Part shown: in pieces, positions 31,697 to 45,936 of the stretch | Numbering within the stretch: position 1 is the first letter of the stretch | Layout: every line of letters starts with the position of its first letter | NCBI RefSeq assembly: GCF_000297095.1 | Contig: NZ_AEEA01000128.1 | Location: 12,001 to 76,000 of the forward strand | Direction: 5' to 3' | DNA length: 64,000 nucleotides | Origin: Treponema primitia ZAS-1 | GTDB taxonomy: Bacteria > Spirochaetota > Spirochaetia > Treponematales > Breznakiellaceae | Translations under genes and position numbers: made by a program | The notes under the pieces: model-generated | The model's input: the letters and a program-made list of their open reading frames with translations, nothing else | Databases searched by the model: none | Told to the model about the DNA's origin: nothing

Positions 31697-33327
31697 TGTC
31701 CCGCAGTTTGCTCTTCCCTGTCTGGCTTTTGGCGGCTGCTCTTACCGCACTATCGGCCCAGGACTGGGAGGATGCCCAACTTGCAACGGGGGACGCCGCT
31801 GCGGCGGAACGATACGTCCAGTGGGCACAGGCTGCCATTGACGATGGCCGCTGGGGTGCTGCCGAAGAAGCTCTGGAACGGGCGGCGGATTACGCCGAAG
31901 TTTCCTCGGATCTTTCCTACCTTTTAGCCTTTGTTCGAAACCATGAGCGCCGGCCCCGGCGAGCGGTTTTAGAAGCCCTTTACAGCGCATTTGCTTTTAA
32001 CCGGTGGAATTCCTATTCCGCCGCCGAAGCCCGGCTTTTGGAAGCGGAAACTTTCGTCGCCATCCGCTCCTTTGAGGAGGCCCTGGATGTGCTCCAGCTG
32101 GCCGGGGATAGCAGCCGGGAAATAAGCCTCCGCGCCCTGGCCTACCAGGGGTTAAATGACAGCCGGGGGTTTATCCAAACCATCAAAGAAGCCCTGGACC
32201 GGTATCCCCGTTCCGCCATGCCGGTACGGATCCTTTTTAAATATGCCGCTAATAGGATACCCGGCGCCGGAGAACGGGAGCTTATCTCGATCTGCCTGCG
32301 GCGGCTGCCCCTCCTCTTGGACGAAGACCCTGAACTGGCTTTCTTAGCAGTTCCCTTTATCCGGGATACCGAAGAAGCCCGCAGGCTCGTGTCCACCTAC
32401 CGGGCTTCCGGGGGGACTGATCTTGGGGCTCTTCCCCCGGCGCTGAACCTGGGAATTGTTGATGAAACCCAGGCTCTGGTGGAACTATTCCATAACTCGT
32501 TACTGGATAAGGACTTACTAGAAACAGTCTGGGGCCTGCTCCGCAGCGGCGAAGACCGACGGGATTTCGCCCGTAACCTTTCTGCCTTTTCGGGGTTTAT
32601 TACCGAAGACATTGACCGGGACGGCTACATCGAATGCCGGACCGCGTACCGGAACGGAAGCCTCCTGAGCTATTCCTACGATGCGGACCAGGATCTGCTG
32701 CCGGAACTGGATGTTTTTTTCAATATCGGCCTTCCCGCCCGGGCTGAACTGGCCGCCGATGATTCCGGCAAGGACCGGTCCAGGGTGTTTTTGGAGTGGG
32801 AACAATACCCCGCAGTACTTTCAGCAGAATTGGGGGAAGTCAAATATATTCCCCGGCCGGGGGAATTTTTATTCAAGCCCCTGCAATTTCGGGATTTCCT
32901 GGGAAGCGCCCTGCTCTACCCGGAGCGGGAGTTTATTCCCCGTATATCCCGGCGTACCCTGGTTTCCTTTGCCCTCACCATAGAACAGCCCGGCACTGAG
33001 ATCCCCGGAAGCATTGAACGGATAGAGATGCAAGCGGGAATTCCCCGACTAAGCCGGGAGTATCTGCGGGACCGGCTCGTAAGTGAGACGGAATATCTCC
33101 TGGGACAGCCCAAGATCCAGCGGATCGACATGGACCTGGATGGCAGGCTGGAAACGATCCGGCGTTACAACCGCGACTTGGAGGCCTGGGCTTCGTCCGA
33201 AAGCGACTGGGACGGTGATGGTGTCTATGAATACGGGGAAACCTATGCAGGGGATCTGGTTATCCGATCCTGGGATATGGATAAGGACGGTATCAGGGAA
33301 TATTCTGAAACCGGCGTAAGGAATTGA
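31696..33327 (+). CDS. Exported TPR-like protein with C-terminal D-x-D calcium-type repeats
   Basis: A 543-residue protein with a signal peptide (SRSLLFPVWLLAAALTALSA) and a helical TPR-like first half (ERYVQWAQAAIDDGRWGAAE, EEALDVLQLAGD, TIKEALDRYPRSAMPVRILF). From about residue 295 it carries a series of acidic loops: DIDRDGYIE, DADQDLLPE, DMDLDGRLE, DWDGDGVYE and DMDKDGIRE. These look like EF-hand or thrombospondin type-3 calcium loops, spaced unevenly, with the last three close together at the C-terminus. Likely periplasmic or on the cell surface. Its start is coupled to ftsH and its end to the HtrA-like protease, so it may serve envelope quality control. Family not recognised. Confidence 0.6.
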   Translation: MSRSLLFPVWLLAAALTALSAQDWEDAQLATGDAAAAERYVQWAQAAIDDGRWGAAEEALERAADYAEVSSDLSYLLAFVRNHERRPRRAVLEALYSAFAFNRWNSYSAAEARLLEAETFVAIRSFEEALDVLQLAGDSSREISLRALAYQGLNDSRGFIQTIKEALDRYPRSAMPVRILFKYAANRIPGAGERELISICLRRLPLLLDEDPELAFLAVPFIRDTEEARRLVSTYRASGGTDLGALPPALNLGIVDETQALVELFHNSLLDKDLLETVWGLLRSGEDRRDFARNLSAFSGFITEDIDRDGYIECRTAYRNGSLLSYSYDADQDLLPELDVFFNIGLPARAELAADDSGKDRSRVFLEWEQYPAVLSAELGEVKYIPRPGEFLFKPLQFRDFLGSALLYPEREFIPRISRRTLVSFALTIEQPGTEIPGSIERIEMQAGIPRLSREYLRDRLVSETEYLLGQPKIQRIDMDLDGRLETIRRYNRDLEAWASSESDWDGDGVYEYGETYAGDLVIRSWDMDKDGIREYSETGVRN

Positions 33328-33332
33328 TACGA

Positions 33333-35147
33333 ATGATTTTACGCAAAATGAGAAGGATTATTCTTATTTCCCTGCTTTTCGCCGGATCCGGATCCTTGCT
33401 GCTTACCTGCGTCTCCGCAGCCCGGGCGGAAAGGCGGCTCGCCCCGGTGCGATCCACCGGGGAACTGCGGCTTAATGATATCCAGCAGTATGTCTCGGAG
33501 GAACCGGTCCGGACCATCCATCTTATCGGTATGTACCGTACTGTTTATGGCAATGCCATGGAAGAAGAGATCCTATCCCTGGAAAATCAGGCCATACAAA
33601 ATCTCAAGGAAGCCCAGACCCTGGCGATACGTGAAAAACGCTGGGAAGACGCTGCATCCCTGGCCCGTTCCCTGACTACCCAGAAGATTTCCGTGGAGAG
33701 TACCGGCATAGAACCGGACCTGCTCCTGGCGGATGCTAAGGATCGTCTATCCGCCGGAAACGACCTGCCGGCCTTCCTGAGCGCAGTCCGATCCCACGAT
33801 TTAAAGCCCCTGGAAACACCGGACGCCCTGATCTTTCTGGAACGGGCGGTGGCGGTAAAACAGCGCCGGGCCGCGGCCTTTTTCCTCTCTATCATTGAGA
33901 AACAGAGGGGGACCGCGCCGGAGGAGCTGCGCCAGTTTGCCCTGGGCCAGGATAGCGCCGGAGATATGATCAAAGGGGTGGTTACGGTTCTGGTAAATCG
34001 GGGCTTTCGGATTCAGCGGGGCGCAGGTTCCGCTGACTGGGTCCTGGGCTCCGCCTTCTTTGTAGACTCCTCGGGGTTGATGATCACCAATTACCACGTT
34101 ATCGCCAGCGAGGTGGACCCCACCTACGAAGGATATTCGCGGATGTATATACGCCTGGGGGATTCCTCCAGCCCCCGGATCCCCGCCAAGGTTATCGGCT
34201 GGGACAAGGCCATGGATCTGGCGTTGATCAAAGCGGAAATAAAACCGGAGTACGTCTTTTCCCTGGTGGACTGGGTCATCCCCCAGGTGGGCGATACGGT
34301 TTACGCCATCGGTTCCCCCGCGGGGCTGGAAAAAACCGTAACCCGGGGCATTGTTTCCGCCCTGGGACGGCGGCTCCTCCAAATCGGTGATGTGATACAG
34401 ATCGACGCGGCGGTAAACCACGGCAACTCCGGCGGTCCCGTGGTGGACATGGAGGGCCGTCTGGTGGGCATCGTCTTTGCCGGGGTAGAACAGTTCGACG
34501 GCCTAAACTTCGCCGTTCCCGCTGAACGGCTGGCCGCGGCCCTGCCTGCGATGATCGCCGGCGGCAAAGCCCAGCGGCCCTGGCTGGGCTTTACTATTAG
34601 TGAAACGACCAAGGGGGCGGAGATCATCTACGTGGCCCCCTTTACCCCCGCGGCGGAACACCAGATTCCCGAGGGGCTCCTAATCACCAGTATCAATGAC
34701 GAAATAGTGGACGTTCCCCAGGGCGCCTTAATCCCCGCCCTGCAGGACCAGCTCTTTTCAGGGCGGCCCGGAGAACTGGTTGCCCTGACCAGCTCCGATG
34801 GTGTCCGCCGGGTCCTTATGACTGTCCCGCGGCCGGATGTCCCCCTGGCGGAGGCTGCCAAAAAAGACAGCCGGGAACGCATGGCCGCGCCCCTTTTCGG
34901 TCTCATCCTCGCTCCTTCCATGAACCGGGGGCTTGCCGCCTCGTACCTGGTGAAAAAAGTAGTCCGGGGTTCCATCGCCGATGCGGCTGGGCTTTCTGAG
35001 CAAGATCCCGTATCTATCCGGAGTTTCCGCCTGGAGGAAAGCGACGGTTACGCCCTGCTGGATATCAATGTTAAAAAACGCCGTATGGGCTACCTGGAAA
35101 CGTATATGCGTCTCCCGGCCCCGCTGGATTCCCCGGACACTTTGTAA
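33333..35147 (+). CDS. HtrA/DegP-like trypsin-fold protease, probable lipoprotein
   Basis: A 604-residue envelope serine protease. The N-terminus has a hydrophobic segment ending in LLLTC, a plausible lipobox. The first 200 residues are helical and unlike HtrA. The protease domain has a complete triad: His255 in ITNYHVIAS, Asp295 in DKAMDLALIK and Ser366 in NHGNSGGPVVD, with the HtrA phrase VGDTVYAIGSPAGLEKTVTR. A PDZ-like region follows (PWLGFTISETTKGAEIIYVA...EGLLITSINDEIVD), then a second weaker one near the end. ATG 33333 is chosen because AAGGA lies 10 nt upstream. Coupled to the upstream D-x-D repeat protein. Confidence 0.82.
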   Translation: MILRKMRRIILISLLFAGSGSLLLTCVSAARAERRLAPVRSTGELRLNDIQQYVSEEPVRTIHLIGMYRTVYGNAMEEEILSLENQAIQNLKEAQTLAIREKRWEDAASLARSLTTQKISVESTGIEPDLLLADAKDRLSAGNDLPAFLSAVRSHDLKPLETPDALIFLERAVAVKQRRAAAFFLSIIEKQRGTAPEELRQFALGQDSAGDMIKGVVTVLVNRGFRIQRGAGSADWVLGSAFFVDSSGLMITNYHVIASEVDPTYEGYSRMYIRLGDSSSPRIPAKVIGWDKAMDLALIKAEIKPEYVFSLVDWVIPQVGDTVYAIGSPAGLEKTVTRGIVSALGRRLLQIGDVIQIDAAVNHGNSGGPVVDMEGRLVGIVFAGVEQFDGLNFAVPAERLAAALPAMIAGGKAQRPWLGFTISETTKGAEIIYVAPFTPAAEHQIPEGLLITSINDEIVDVPQGALIPALQDQLFSGRPGELVALTSSDGVRRVLMTVPRPDVPLAEAAKKDSRERMAAPLFGLILAPSMNRGLAASYLVKKVVRGSIADAAGLSEQDPVSIRSFRLEESDGYALLDINVKKRRMGYLETYMRLPAPLDSPDTL

Positions 35148-35150
35148 ATA

Positions 35151-35179
35151 TTCCCTTTAAACAAATAACATGATAATAT
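35151..35179 (+). promoter_or_regulatory. Promoter before the first hybrid sensor kinase, predicted leaderless
   Basis: TTCCCT at 35151-35156, 17-nt spacer, TAATAT at 35174-35179; ATG 35187 is 7 nt further. An overlapping TATACT at 35177-35182 is an alternative -10. No ribosome-binding site. Confidence 0.45.
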
Positions 35180-35186
35180 ACTTTCT

Positions 35187-39726
<4,540 letters not shown>

Positions 39727-39737
<11 letters not shown>

Positions 39738-42228
39738 GGAAGACAAGATTATCACTAAGTTTAAGTACCGGTTTTCCCTGTTCTTTGCCATTTTTGTAGC
39801 GGCAATATTTACGGTTATTATCATCACATCCTTTCAGCAAATATTAAATGTCACCACCACCCTATCTGCACGGCAGGGAATACCAATCAACGAAAAGGTA
39901 AGCGCATTAATTGACGTTGACGCCTTTGTCAATTTAAGCAAAACCCTTGATCCAAATGATCCCTATTATGAAACAACCAGGCAAAAGATGCTGGCCATAA
40001 AAGAAGATGTCAACTGTCTGTATCTGTACACCATGGCGCCGGTCAACGATACGATATTCCGGTTTATCATTGATGGCAGCGGCCGGCCCGGGGACAGCTC
40101 TTTTTCACCGCTTGGGAGTCTGGAGGATGTGCGCAACTATGACAAGGCTTTTTTTAAAGCCCTGAAGACAAAAATTTCCCAGTTCGGCGGCACAATTGAT
40201 TCTCAGGACAAATGGGGACGGGTGGTATCCACCTATACGCCCATCCTTAACAGTGCCGGAGACGCGGTGGGCATTATTGGCTGCGACTTCGAAGCCGAAA
40301 GTATTTATTTAAACCTGCGGTTTCAGATACTGGGGCAGATTGCCCTATCTTTGGTATTTATCATCATTGCTATCGTAGTGTATATTTCCCTGCTAAACCA
40401 GGTTAACCGGCAGAACAGCCGCTTGATTGAGCTTAAAAGGGAAGCGGAAAGCGCCTCCGATGCAAAGAGTAATTTTCTCGCCAATACCAGCCATGAACTC
40501 CGCACACCCATGAACGCTATCATGGGGACCACAGAGATGATCCTGAGAAAAGATATCAGTCCCGATGTATATCAGGACGCCCAGCGGATCAAACAGGCCG
40601 GTTCAAGCCTGCTCTCCATCATCAATGATATTCTTGACTTTTCAAATATTGATTCTGGAAAGGCGGAGATACACCCCGCGGAATACCTTTTTGAATCCCT
40701 GATAAGCGATGTTATTAACATTATCGGGGTACGGATCGAGGATAAGCAAATCGATTTTATTACCAATATTGATTGCAGCACAAACGTTAAGCTGTACGGT
40801 GACATCGTGCGGATCAGGCAGGTCCTGCTTAACATCCTTGGTAACGCGGTTAAGTACACCGAAAAGGGGTATATAAAGCTGACGGTCTTTTCAAAAACAG
40901 AGGGCGACGACATCCTGCTGACCTTTGAGATTACCGATACCGGACTCGGTATAAAAGATGCGGATATGGATAAACTGTTCGGCAACTTCACCCACCTGGA
41001 CAATAAAAAATACCAGGGAACCGAAGGAACCGGCCTTGGGCTTGCGATCAGCCGTAACCTCTGCCGGCTTATGGGGGGAGATCTAACCGTACAGTCAAAA
41101 TACGGCGAAGGCAGTATCTTTACCATTGTAATTCCCCAGAAAGTCCACGGAGAGACCCTGCCCGCCGGGACGGAGCATACACCCCAGGAACAGGCGGAAA
41201 TCCGGTTCATCGCTCCGGAGGCAAAGATACTCATTGTGGACGATATCATCACAAATATTAATGTGGCAAAGGGCCTCCTGTTACCCTATCAAATGGATAT
41301 TCATACCTGTACAACCGGCAAAGAGGCGGTCGAATTAGTAAAGAGCAACCGTTACGATATTGTGTTTATGGACCACATGATGCCCGGCATGGACGGCATT
41401 GAAACAACCGCGGCGATCCGTTCTTTAGGGGGCGCATATTTTCAGAACCTTCCCATAGTAGCCCTGACTGCCAATGTGGTGGTAGGTATGAAGGAAATGT
41501 TTTTGGAAAAGGGGTTCAGCGATTATCTTCCCAAGCCCATAGAAATTGCCGCCCTTGACCGAATCATAGCCCGCCTGATTCCCGCGGAAAAACGCAGGGA
41601 CGCAGGCCCGGAAGCGGTACGGACACGAACGGCAAAAACGACGGACCTGAAAATAAGCGGGGTGGATACCGCCAAGGGCATAGCCATGACCGGGGGTACC
41701 GAAACGGGGTACCGCAAAGTACTTGCCTCATTCCGCAAGGATTGTGAGGACCGGCTTCCCCTGCTTACCCAGGTTCCCGGAGAACGTGAGCTGCCCCTCT
41801 TTACCGCCACCGTACATGCCTTAAAGAGCGCCGCCGCTACCATAGGCGCCGAAGCCGTATCAAAGGAAGCGGCCATACTTGAGGCAGCGGGGAAAAACGG
41901 AGATCTTCAGACCATTGAAGGCGCCCTTGCGAGTTTTTATTACGATCTAAAAAGTCTGGTGGAACAAATTGAAATAGAAAGCCCGGCGGAGACCGGACAG
42001 ACAGAGGAAGATCTATCCCCATATCTTCCCCTGTTCACAGAAATGAAGGCGGCGCTGGAACAGGAAAATATTGACACCATCGACAGAATTCTTGAGGAAC
42101 TGGAAAGTAAATCCTTTGACGCAAAAATAGCGGGGATCATAAATACTATTTCCGATCAGGTCCTGATGACCGAATATCAGGCGGCAATAAAGACCATAGA
42201 CACTCTGATTAAAACGGCGGGGAAGTAA
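39727..42228 (+). CDS. Hybrid sensor histidine kinase with REC and Hpt domains
   Basis: An 833-residue membrane kinase. Two membrane helices (FSLFFAIFVAAIFTVIIIT and LGQIALSLVFIIIAIVVYIS) enclose a 170-residue extracytoplasmic sensor of probable Cache/PAS-like fold. HisKA follows with His256 (TSHELRTPMNAIMG), HATPase with GTGLGLAISRN, a receiver with Asp549 (FMDHMMPGMDG) and Hpt with His697 (VHALKSAAATIG). Its cytoplasmic half is clearly paralogous to that of the upstream kinase, suggesting a tandem duplication followed by sensor exchange. It starts inside the 3' end of that gene and ends 3 nt before the cyclase gene. Confidence 0.93.
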
Positions 42229-42231
42229 GGC

Positions 42232-43521
42232 ATGGAAACTAAAAAGGAAGTAATAATACTGGTGGATGATAATCCGGCGAATCTGCGGACGGGAAAAAAT
42301 GTATTAAGCCTGCAGTACAGCGTTTTTACCGCCCCCTCGGCGGAAAAAATGTTCAGCCTTTTGGAAAACAACAAGCCGGATCTGATATTGCTTGATATCG
42401 AGATGCCGGAAATGAACGGCTATGAGGCGATAAAAATCCTCAAGGACCGTCCGGAAACCCGGGACATCCCGGTTATATTCGTTACCGGTAAGACCGAGAC
42501 GGACGATGAACTTGAAGGCCTGAATCTGGGGGCCGTTGATTACATAACCAAACCATTTCAGCCCTCACTGTTATTAAAACGTATCGAAGTCCATCTACTG
42601 GTACAAACCCAGCAGCGGGAACTGCAGTACTACAACGACAATCTGCGGAAAGCCTTTTCCACCTACGTCTCCGGAGATGTGGTTCAGGACGTAATGAGCG
42701 ATCCTTCCCGGCTGCAGCTCGGCGGCGCCAAACGGAGCATGACCGCCGTGTTTACGGACATTCAGGGTTTTGCGTCCTTCGCAGAAAAGCTGGACCCCGA
42801 AGATCTGGTACGGCTCCTCAATATATACCTCACCGCCATGAGCGATATCCTTCTGGAACAGAAGGGAACCATAGACAAATACAACGGGGACGCCATCATG
42901 GCTTTTTTCGGGGCCCCCCTGGATATTCCGGATCACGCCCTGCGGGCCTGCTATTCCGCAGTTTTAATGAAACGAAAAGAAAAAGAATTGTCTTCCTATT
43001 TTTTGGAAAACGGCATGAGTCCCGATCCTCTTTTTACCCGGATGGGGATCAATTCGGGAAATATGATTGTGGGGAACATGGGCAGCGAACGGAAGATGAA
43101 CTATACCATCATGGGCCATGCGGTAAATCTGGCGTCCCGGCTTGAGGGGGTAAACAAGCAGTACGGCACCCAAATACTGGCGGCCGAAAAAACCATTCAG
43201 GAAACCGGTGATAAGCTCCTCTGCCGCCGCCTTGACCGTGTCCGGGTGGTAGGGGTGAACACCCCGGTACGGCTCTACGAAATTTTGGATATCGCCGATT
43301 CGGCGCCGGGCGAAACCGTGCAGCTCGCCAAACTCTTCAACTCGGCCCTGGAAATTTTTGAAGGCCGTGACTGGACCGCTGCAGAAAACGCCTTTGAAAA
43401 AGTACTAAACCTCGCTCCCCAGGACAGGCCGGCCCAACTATTCCGGGATCGATCCGCAGCCTTCCGGCAAAACCCCCCTGAGGGGGACTGGGACGGGGTA
43501 TCTAACCTGAACGAGAAATAA
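42232..43521 (+). CDS. Response regulator with class III adenylate/guanylate cyclase output
   Basis: A 429-residue output protein. An N-terminal receiver has Asp55 (LLDIEMPEMNG) and a conserved Lys in VDYITKPFQP. A class III cyclase domain follows, with metal-binding Asp in MTAVFTDIQGFASF and YNGDAIMAFFGAP and the transition-state Asn and Arg in MGHAVNLASRLEG. The C-terminal 80 residues look TPR-like (FNSALEIFEGRDWTAAENAF). All catalytic positions are kept, so active cyclase is likely. Being 3 nt after two Hpt-bearing kinases, it is their probable final phospho-acceptor, turning phosphorylation into cAMP or cGMP. Confidence 0.93.
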   Translation: METKKEVIILVDDNPANLRTGKNVLSLQYSVFTAPSAEKMFSLLENNKPDLILLDIEMPEMNGYEAIKILKDRPETRDIPVIFVTGKTETDDELEGLNLGAVDYITKPFQPSLLLKRIEVHLLVQTQQRELQYYNDNLRKAFSTYVSGDVVQDVMSDPSRLQLGGAKRSMTAVFTDIQGFASFAEKLDPEDLVRLLNIYLTAMSDILLEQKGTIDKYNGDAIMAFFGAPLDIPDHALRACYSAVLMKRKEKELSSYFLENGMSPDPLFTRMGINSGNMIVGNMGSERKMNYTIMGHAVNLASRLEGVNKQYGTQILAAEKTIQETGDKLLCRRLDRVRVVGVNTPVRLYEILDIADSAPGETVQLAKLFNSALEIFEGRDWTAAENAFEKVLNLAPQDRPAQLFRDRSAAFRQNPPEGDWDGVSNLNEK

Positions 43522-43528
43522 GCGCCGG

Positions 43529-44008
43529 TTACGGCCGCGGCCGCCGTTTTCCCGTGAATGAGTTGACCCGTATCCGATACACATTTACTGCCCTTAATTG
43601 CGCTTCGGTATAGCTAAACTCCCGGTCCTCCCCGGCCTGGTGCTTCATTAACGCATTGAGGCCCCGGATCTTTTCCGCATCCCCGGTCAAGCGTTCCGCC
43701 GTCCCAAAGCCGATGATACTCTCGTAGGCAAAGCTGTAATTAGCGGCCTCCTTCCCGGTGATCAGGGAATGCTCCCCGTCCATTTCGAAGCAGACCTGGC
43801 TGTTCCGCCCCAGGATATCCACTTTTTTTCCTTCCTGCGCGCCGTGGATATACAGGGTTAAAAGGCCGTCGTTGTACTCAAATCCGAAATTCAGGGGAAC
43901 TATGTAGGGCTGATTCTGTTCCGCCATCCCCAGCCGGAGCACCTTGTTTCTCCGGATTATCTCCAATTTTTCCTCAATATCCGTTATTTCTCTATCGCTT
44001 CTTCTCAT
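43529..44008 (-). CDS. Pyridoxamine 5'-phosphate oxidase-family flavoprotein (NimA-like)
   Basis: A 159-residue split-barrel flavin-binding protein: MRRSDREITDIEEKLEIIRR, NKVLRLGMAEQNQPYIVPLN, FGFEYNDGLLTLYIHGAQEG and CFEMDGEHSLI. The pattern matches the small PNPOx-like group that includes 5-nitroimidazole reductases; the His that NimA uses is not placed with certainty. GAGGGAG precedes the ATG and TATAAT lies 20 nt upstream on the minus strand (44028-44033). It is convergent with the cyclase gene (7 nt) and divergent from lolA. Confidence 0.82.
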   Translation of the reverse strand: MRRSDREITDIEEKLEIIRRNKVLRLGMAEQNQPYIVPLNFGFEYNDGLLTLYIHGAQEGKKVDILGRNSQVCFEMDGEHSLITGKEAANYSFAYESIIGFGTAERLTGDAEKIRGLNALMKHQAGEDREFSYTEAQLRAVNVYRIRVNSFTGKRRPRP

Positions 44009-44060
44009 ATTTATACTCCCTCACCTGATTATACACCATTTTTGCCTCCATCGTTACCCC

Positions 44061-44089
44061 TTGCGTTTTTTCCCCTCCTTGGCTAATAT
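44061..44089 (+). promoter_or_regulatory. lolA-like gene promoter, predicted leaderless
   Basis: TTGCGT at 44061-44066, 17-nt spacer, TAATAT at 44084-44089, then 6 nt to GTG 44096. An overlapping TATAAT (44089-44094) would place the transcription start inside the gene, so TAATAT is preferred. No ribosome-binding site. Confidence 0.5.
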
Positions 44090-44095
44090 ATAATA

Positions 44096-44785
44096 GTGAA
44101 GAATCGAGTTTTTATAGTACTTTTGTGCTTAATTGGCCTTTTCAGCGTGTCCGCCCAGGAAATTATTACCGCCGAACGGTACCTGGAGATGGTTTCCGAG
44201 CGTTACGGCAGTATTCGGGACTATGAAGCCCGGATTGTCATCCATTCCGGAAGTACCGAGATGTTCGGAACCGTAAGCCATCTTGCCCCATCCTTTCTGC
44301 GAATCGATTTTACCAAGCCCATGGAACAGGTTATTGCCTTTAACGGGGAAATGTTGACCATATACCTGCCCGAATACCGGGCCACCCTGAACCAGTCCAT
44401 TACCCCCAGCCGCAGGTACTCCGGGTCCGCGGGGGCCAATCTGGCAAGCGCCCAGGGGCTGGCCCTGCTAAGGCGGAACTATATTCCTTCCTTTGTCACC
44501 GGTCCGGATCCCACGCCCCTGGAGACAGGGTCCGATGAAATGGTAGTAACCCTGCGCCTTTCCCGGCGGTCTGTCTCCGAAGGGTTCCGGGAGATTATCC
44601 TGAGCGTCAACCCTACTACCCGGATCATACGGCGCATAACCGGGAGAACCATCGCGGATGTCCAGGTCCGGTTCGATTTTTCCGATACAAAGATTAATCA
44701 AGGCATTCCGGAGCAGCGGTTTATTTATGATTCCCCTGCTTCGGCTAATAATTATAATAATTTTCTATTTAGTGATACCGATTAG
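44096..44785 (+). CDS. LolA-like outer-membrane lipoprotein carrier
   Basis: A 229-residue periplasmic protein with a signal peptide (KNRVFIVLLCLIGLFSVSA, cut before QEIITAE). The mature part has the LolA/LolB-like unclosed barrel pattern: YGSIRDYEARIVIHSGSTEM, then SHLAPSFLRIDFTKPMEQVI and FNGEMLTIYLPEYRATLNQ. Similar proteins in spirochaetes carry lipoproteins across the periplasm. Start GTG lies 6 nt after a -10 box. The gene leads a run of closely spaced genes (rodZ-like, rimO, pcrA, aminotransferase-like) with gaps of 30 and 2 nt and then overlaps. Confidence 0.78.
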   Translation: MKNRVFIVLLCLIGLFSVSAQEIITAERYLEMVSERYGSIRDYEARIVIHSGSTEMFGTVSHLAPSFLRIDFTKPMEQVIAFNGEMLTIYLPEYRATLNQSITPSRRYSGSAGANLASAQGLALLRRNYIPSFVTGPDPTPLETGSDEMVVTLRLSRRSVSEGFREIILSVNPTTRIIRRITGRTIADVQVRFDFSDTKINQGIPEQRFIYDSPASANNYNNFLFSDTD

Positions 44786-44815
44786 TTTTACTAAACGAAT
44801 CGGAGGAGGAATTCT

Positions 44816-45934
44816 GTGGAGTCCCTGGGGGATAAGTTAAAAACTGTTCGTGAAAGTAAGGGGTACACCTTTGATTATATAGGCCGGGAGACTAATATTG
44901 CCACCCGTTATTTAGAGGCCCTGGAAACCGAAAACTTTTCGGTGTTCCCCGGGGAGCCCTATCTGTTGGGTTTCTTAAGAAACTACGGCGAATATCTGGG
45001 CCTTGATGTGAATGAACTGCTTTCCCTGTACCGGGCGTGGAAGATTCAGGAACAGCCCATCCCGGTGGAACAGTTGCTCAAATCTCCGTCAAAGCTGCCC
45101 AAGATACTGCTCACCGTCTTCCTGATCCTTGCGGGTGTAGCCGTGGTGGGCGGCGGGGTATATTTCTTTATGAATATCCCCTGGAAAACAAATACCGCCG
45201 AAACGGCGGAACGTTCCGTGGTAGTGTATACCCTGGAGGGCAGTTTCCTCGAACAGCGTTTCTATCGGGGAGACTCCATTCTGATCCCCCTTGGTGGAAA
45301 TCAGTACAAAATCGTCCTTTTCAATTTAGGGGAAGCGGTAACCATTGCAGCGCCCATGGGAAACATAATCCTGGATTTAGGCCAGGAGAGAAGCATAGAT
45401 ATCAACAGCGACGGCTTGGATGATATCCGGGTAGGCGTACAGGATTTTGTACGGAACGATCCCTCCATGGGGGTCCGGCTCCGGTTTGATATCAATGCTG
45501 ATATGGGGATAATCAGCGAGGGTATTGGGGGTGAAGAGATTCTACCAACAGCCGCTATTGGCCTTGGAAATGACAGTGCCGCTAACAATCCTTCTAACAT
45601 TAAGGAAATTTTTAAATCCGCCAATGCCTATCCGTTTACACTCCAGGCATCCTTCCAGGGTTATTGCATGTTCCGCTGGGAAATACTCCGGGAACGGGAC
45701 CGGCAGGACCGGCAGGAACAGTACTTTGTCAGGACCGATGAGCTTGATATCCAAGCCCAAAACGGTATTCGTATCTGGGTGTCCAATGCCATGGCGGTAA
45801 AACTCCAGGTCATCGTTGCCGGAGAGACGAAGCCCCTGGAAATCGGCGGCGCCGGTGAAGTGGTGGTGACGGATATTCGCTGGGTTCGGGACGATGATGG
45901 CCGGTTCCGTCTGGCCCAGATCCGGATCGACTAA
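44816..45934 (+). CDS. RodZ-like HTH membrane protein
   Basis: A 372-residue bitopic membrane protein. It has the RodZ N-terminal helix-turn-helix: LGDKLKTVRESKGYTFDYIG, TNIATRYLEALETENFSVFP and GEPYLLGFLRNYGEYLGLD. A membrane helix follows near residues 95-120 (KILLTVFLILAGVAVVGGGV), then a periplasmic domain of about 250 residues, longer than E. coli's DUF4115 part. RodZ links MreB filaments to the wall-building complex. Start is GTG after GGAGGAGG. It ends 2 nt before rimO. Confidence 0.78.
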   Translation: MESLGDKLKTVRESKGYTFDYIGRETNIATRYLEALETENFSVFPGEPYLLGFLRNYGEYLGLDVNELLSLYRAWKIQEQPIPVEQLLKSPSKLPKILLTVFLILAGVAVVGGGVYFFMNIPWKTNTAETAERSVVVYTLEGSFLEQRFYRGDSILIPLGGNQYKIVLFNLGEAVTIAAPMGNIILDLGQERSIDINSDGLDDIRVGVQDFVRNDPSMGVRLRFDINADMGIISEGIGGEEILPTAAIGLGNDSAANNPSNIKEIFKSANAYPFTLQASFQGYCMFRWEILRERDRQDRQEQYFVRTDELDIQAQNGIRIWVSNAMAVKLQVIVAGETKPLEIGGAGEVVVTDIRWVRDDDGRFRLAQIRID

Positions 45935-45936
45935 CG

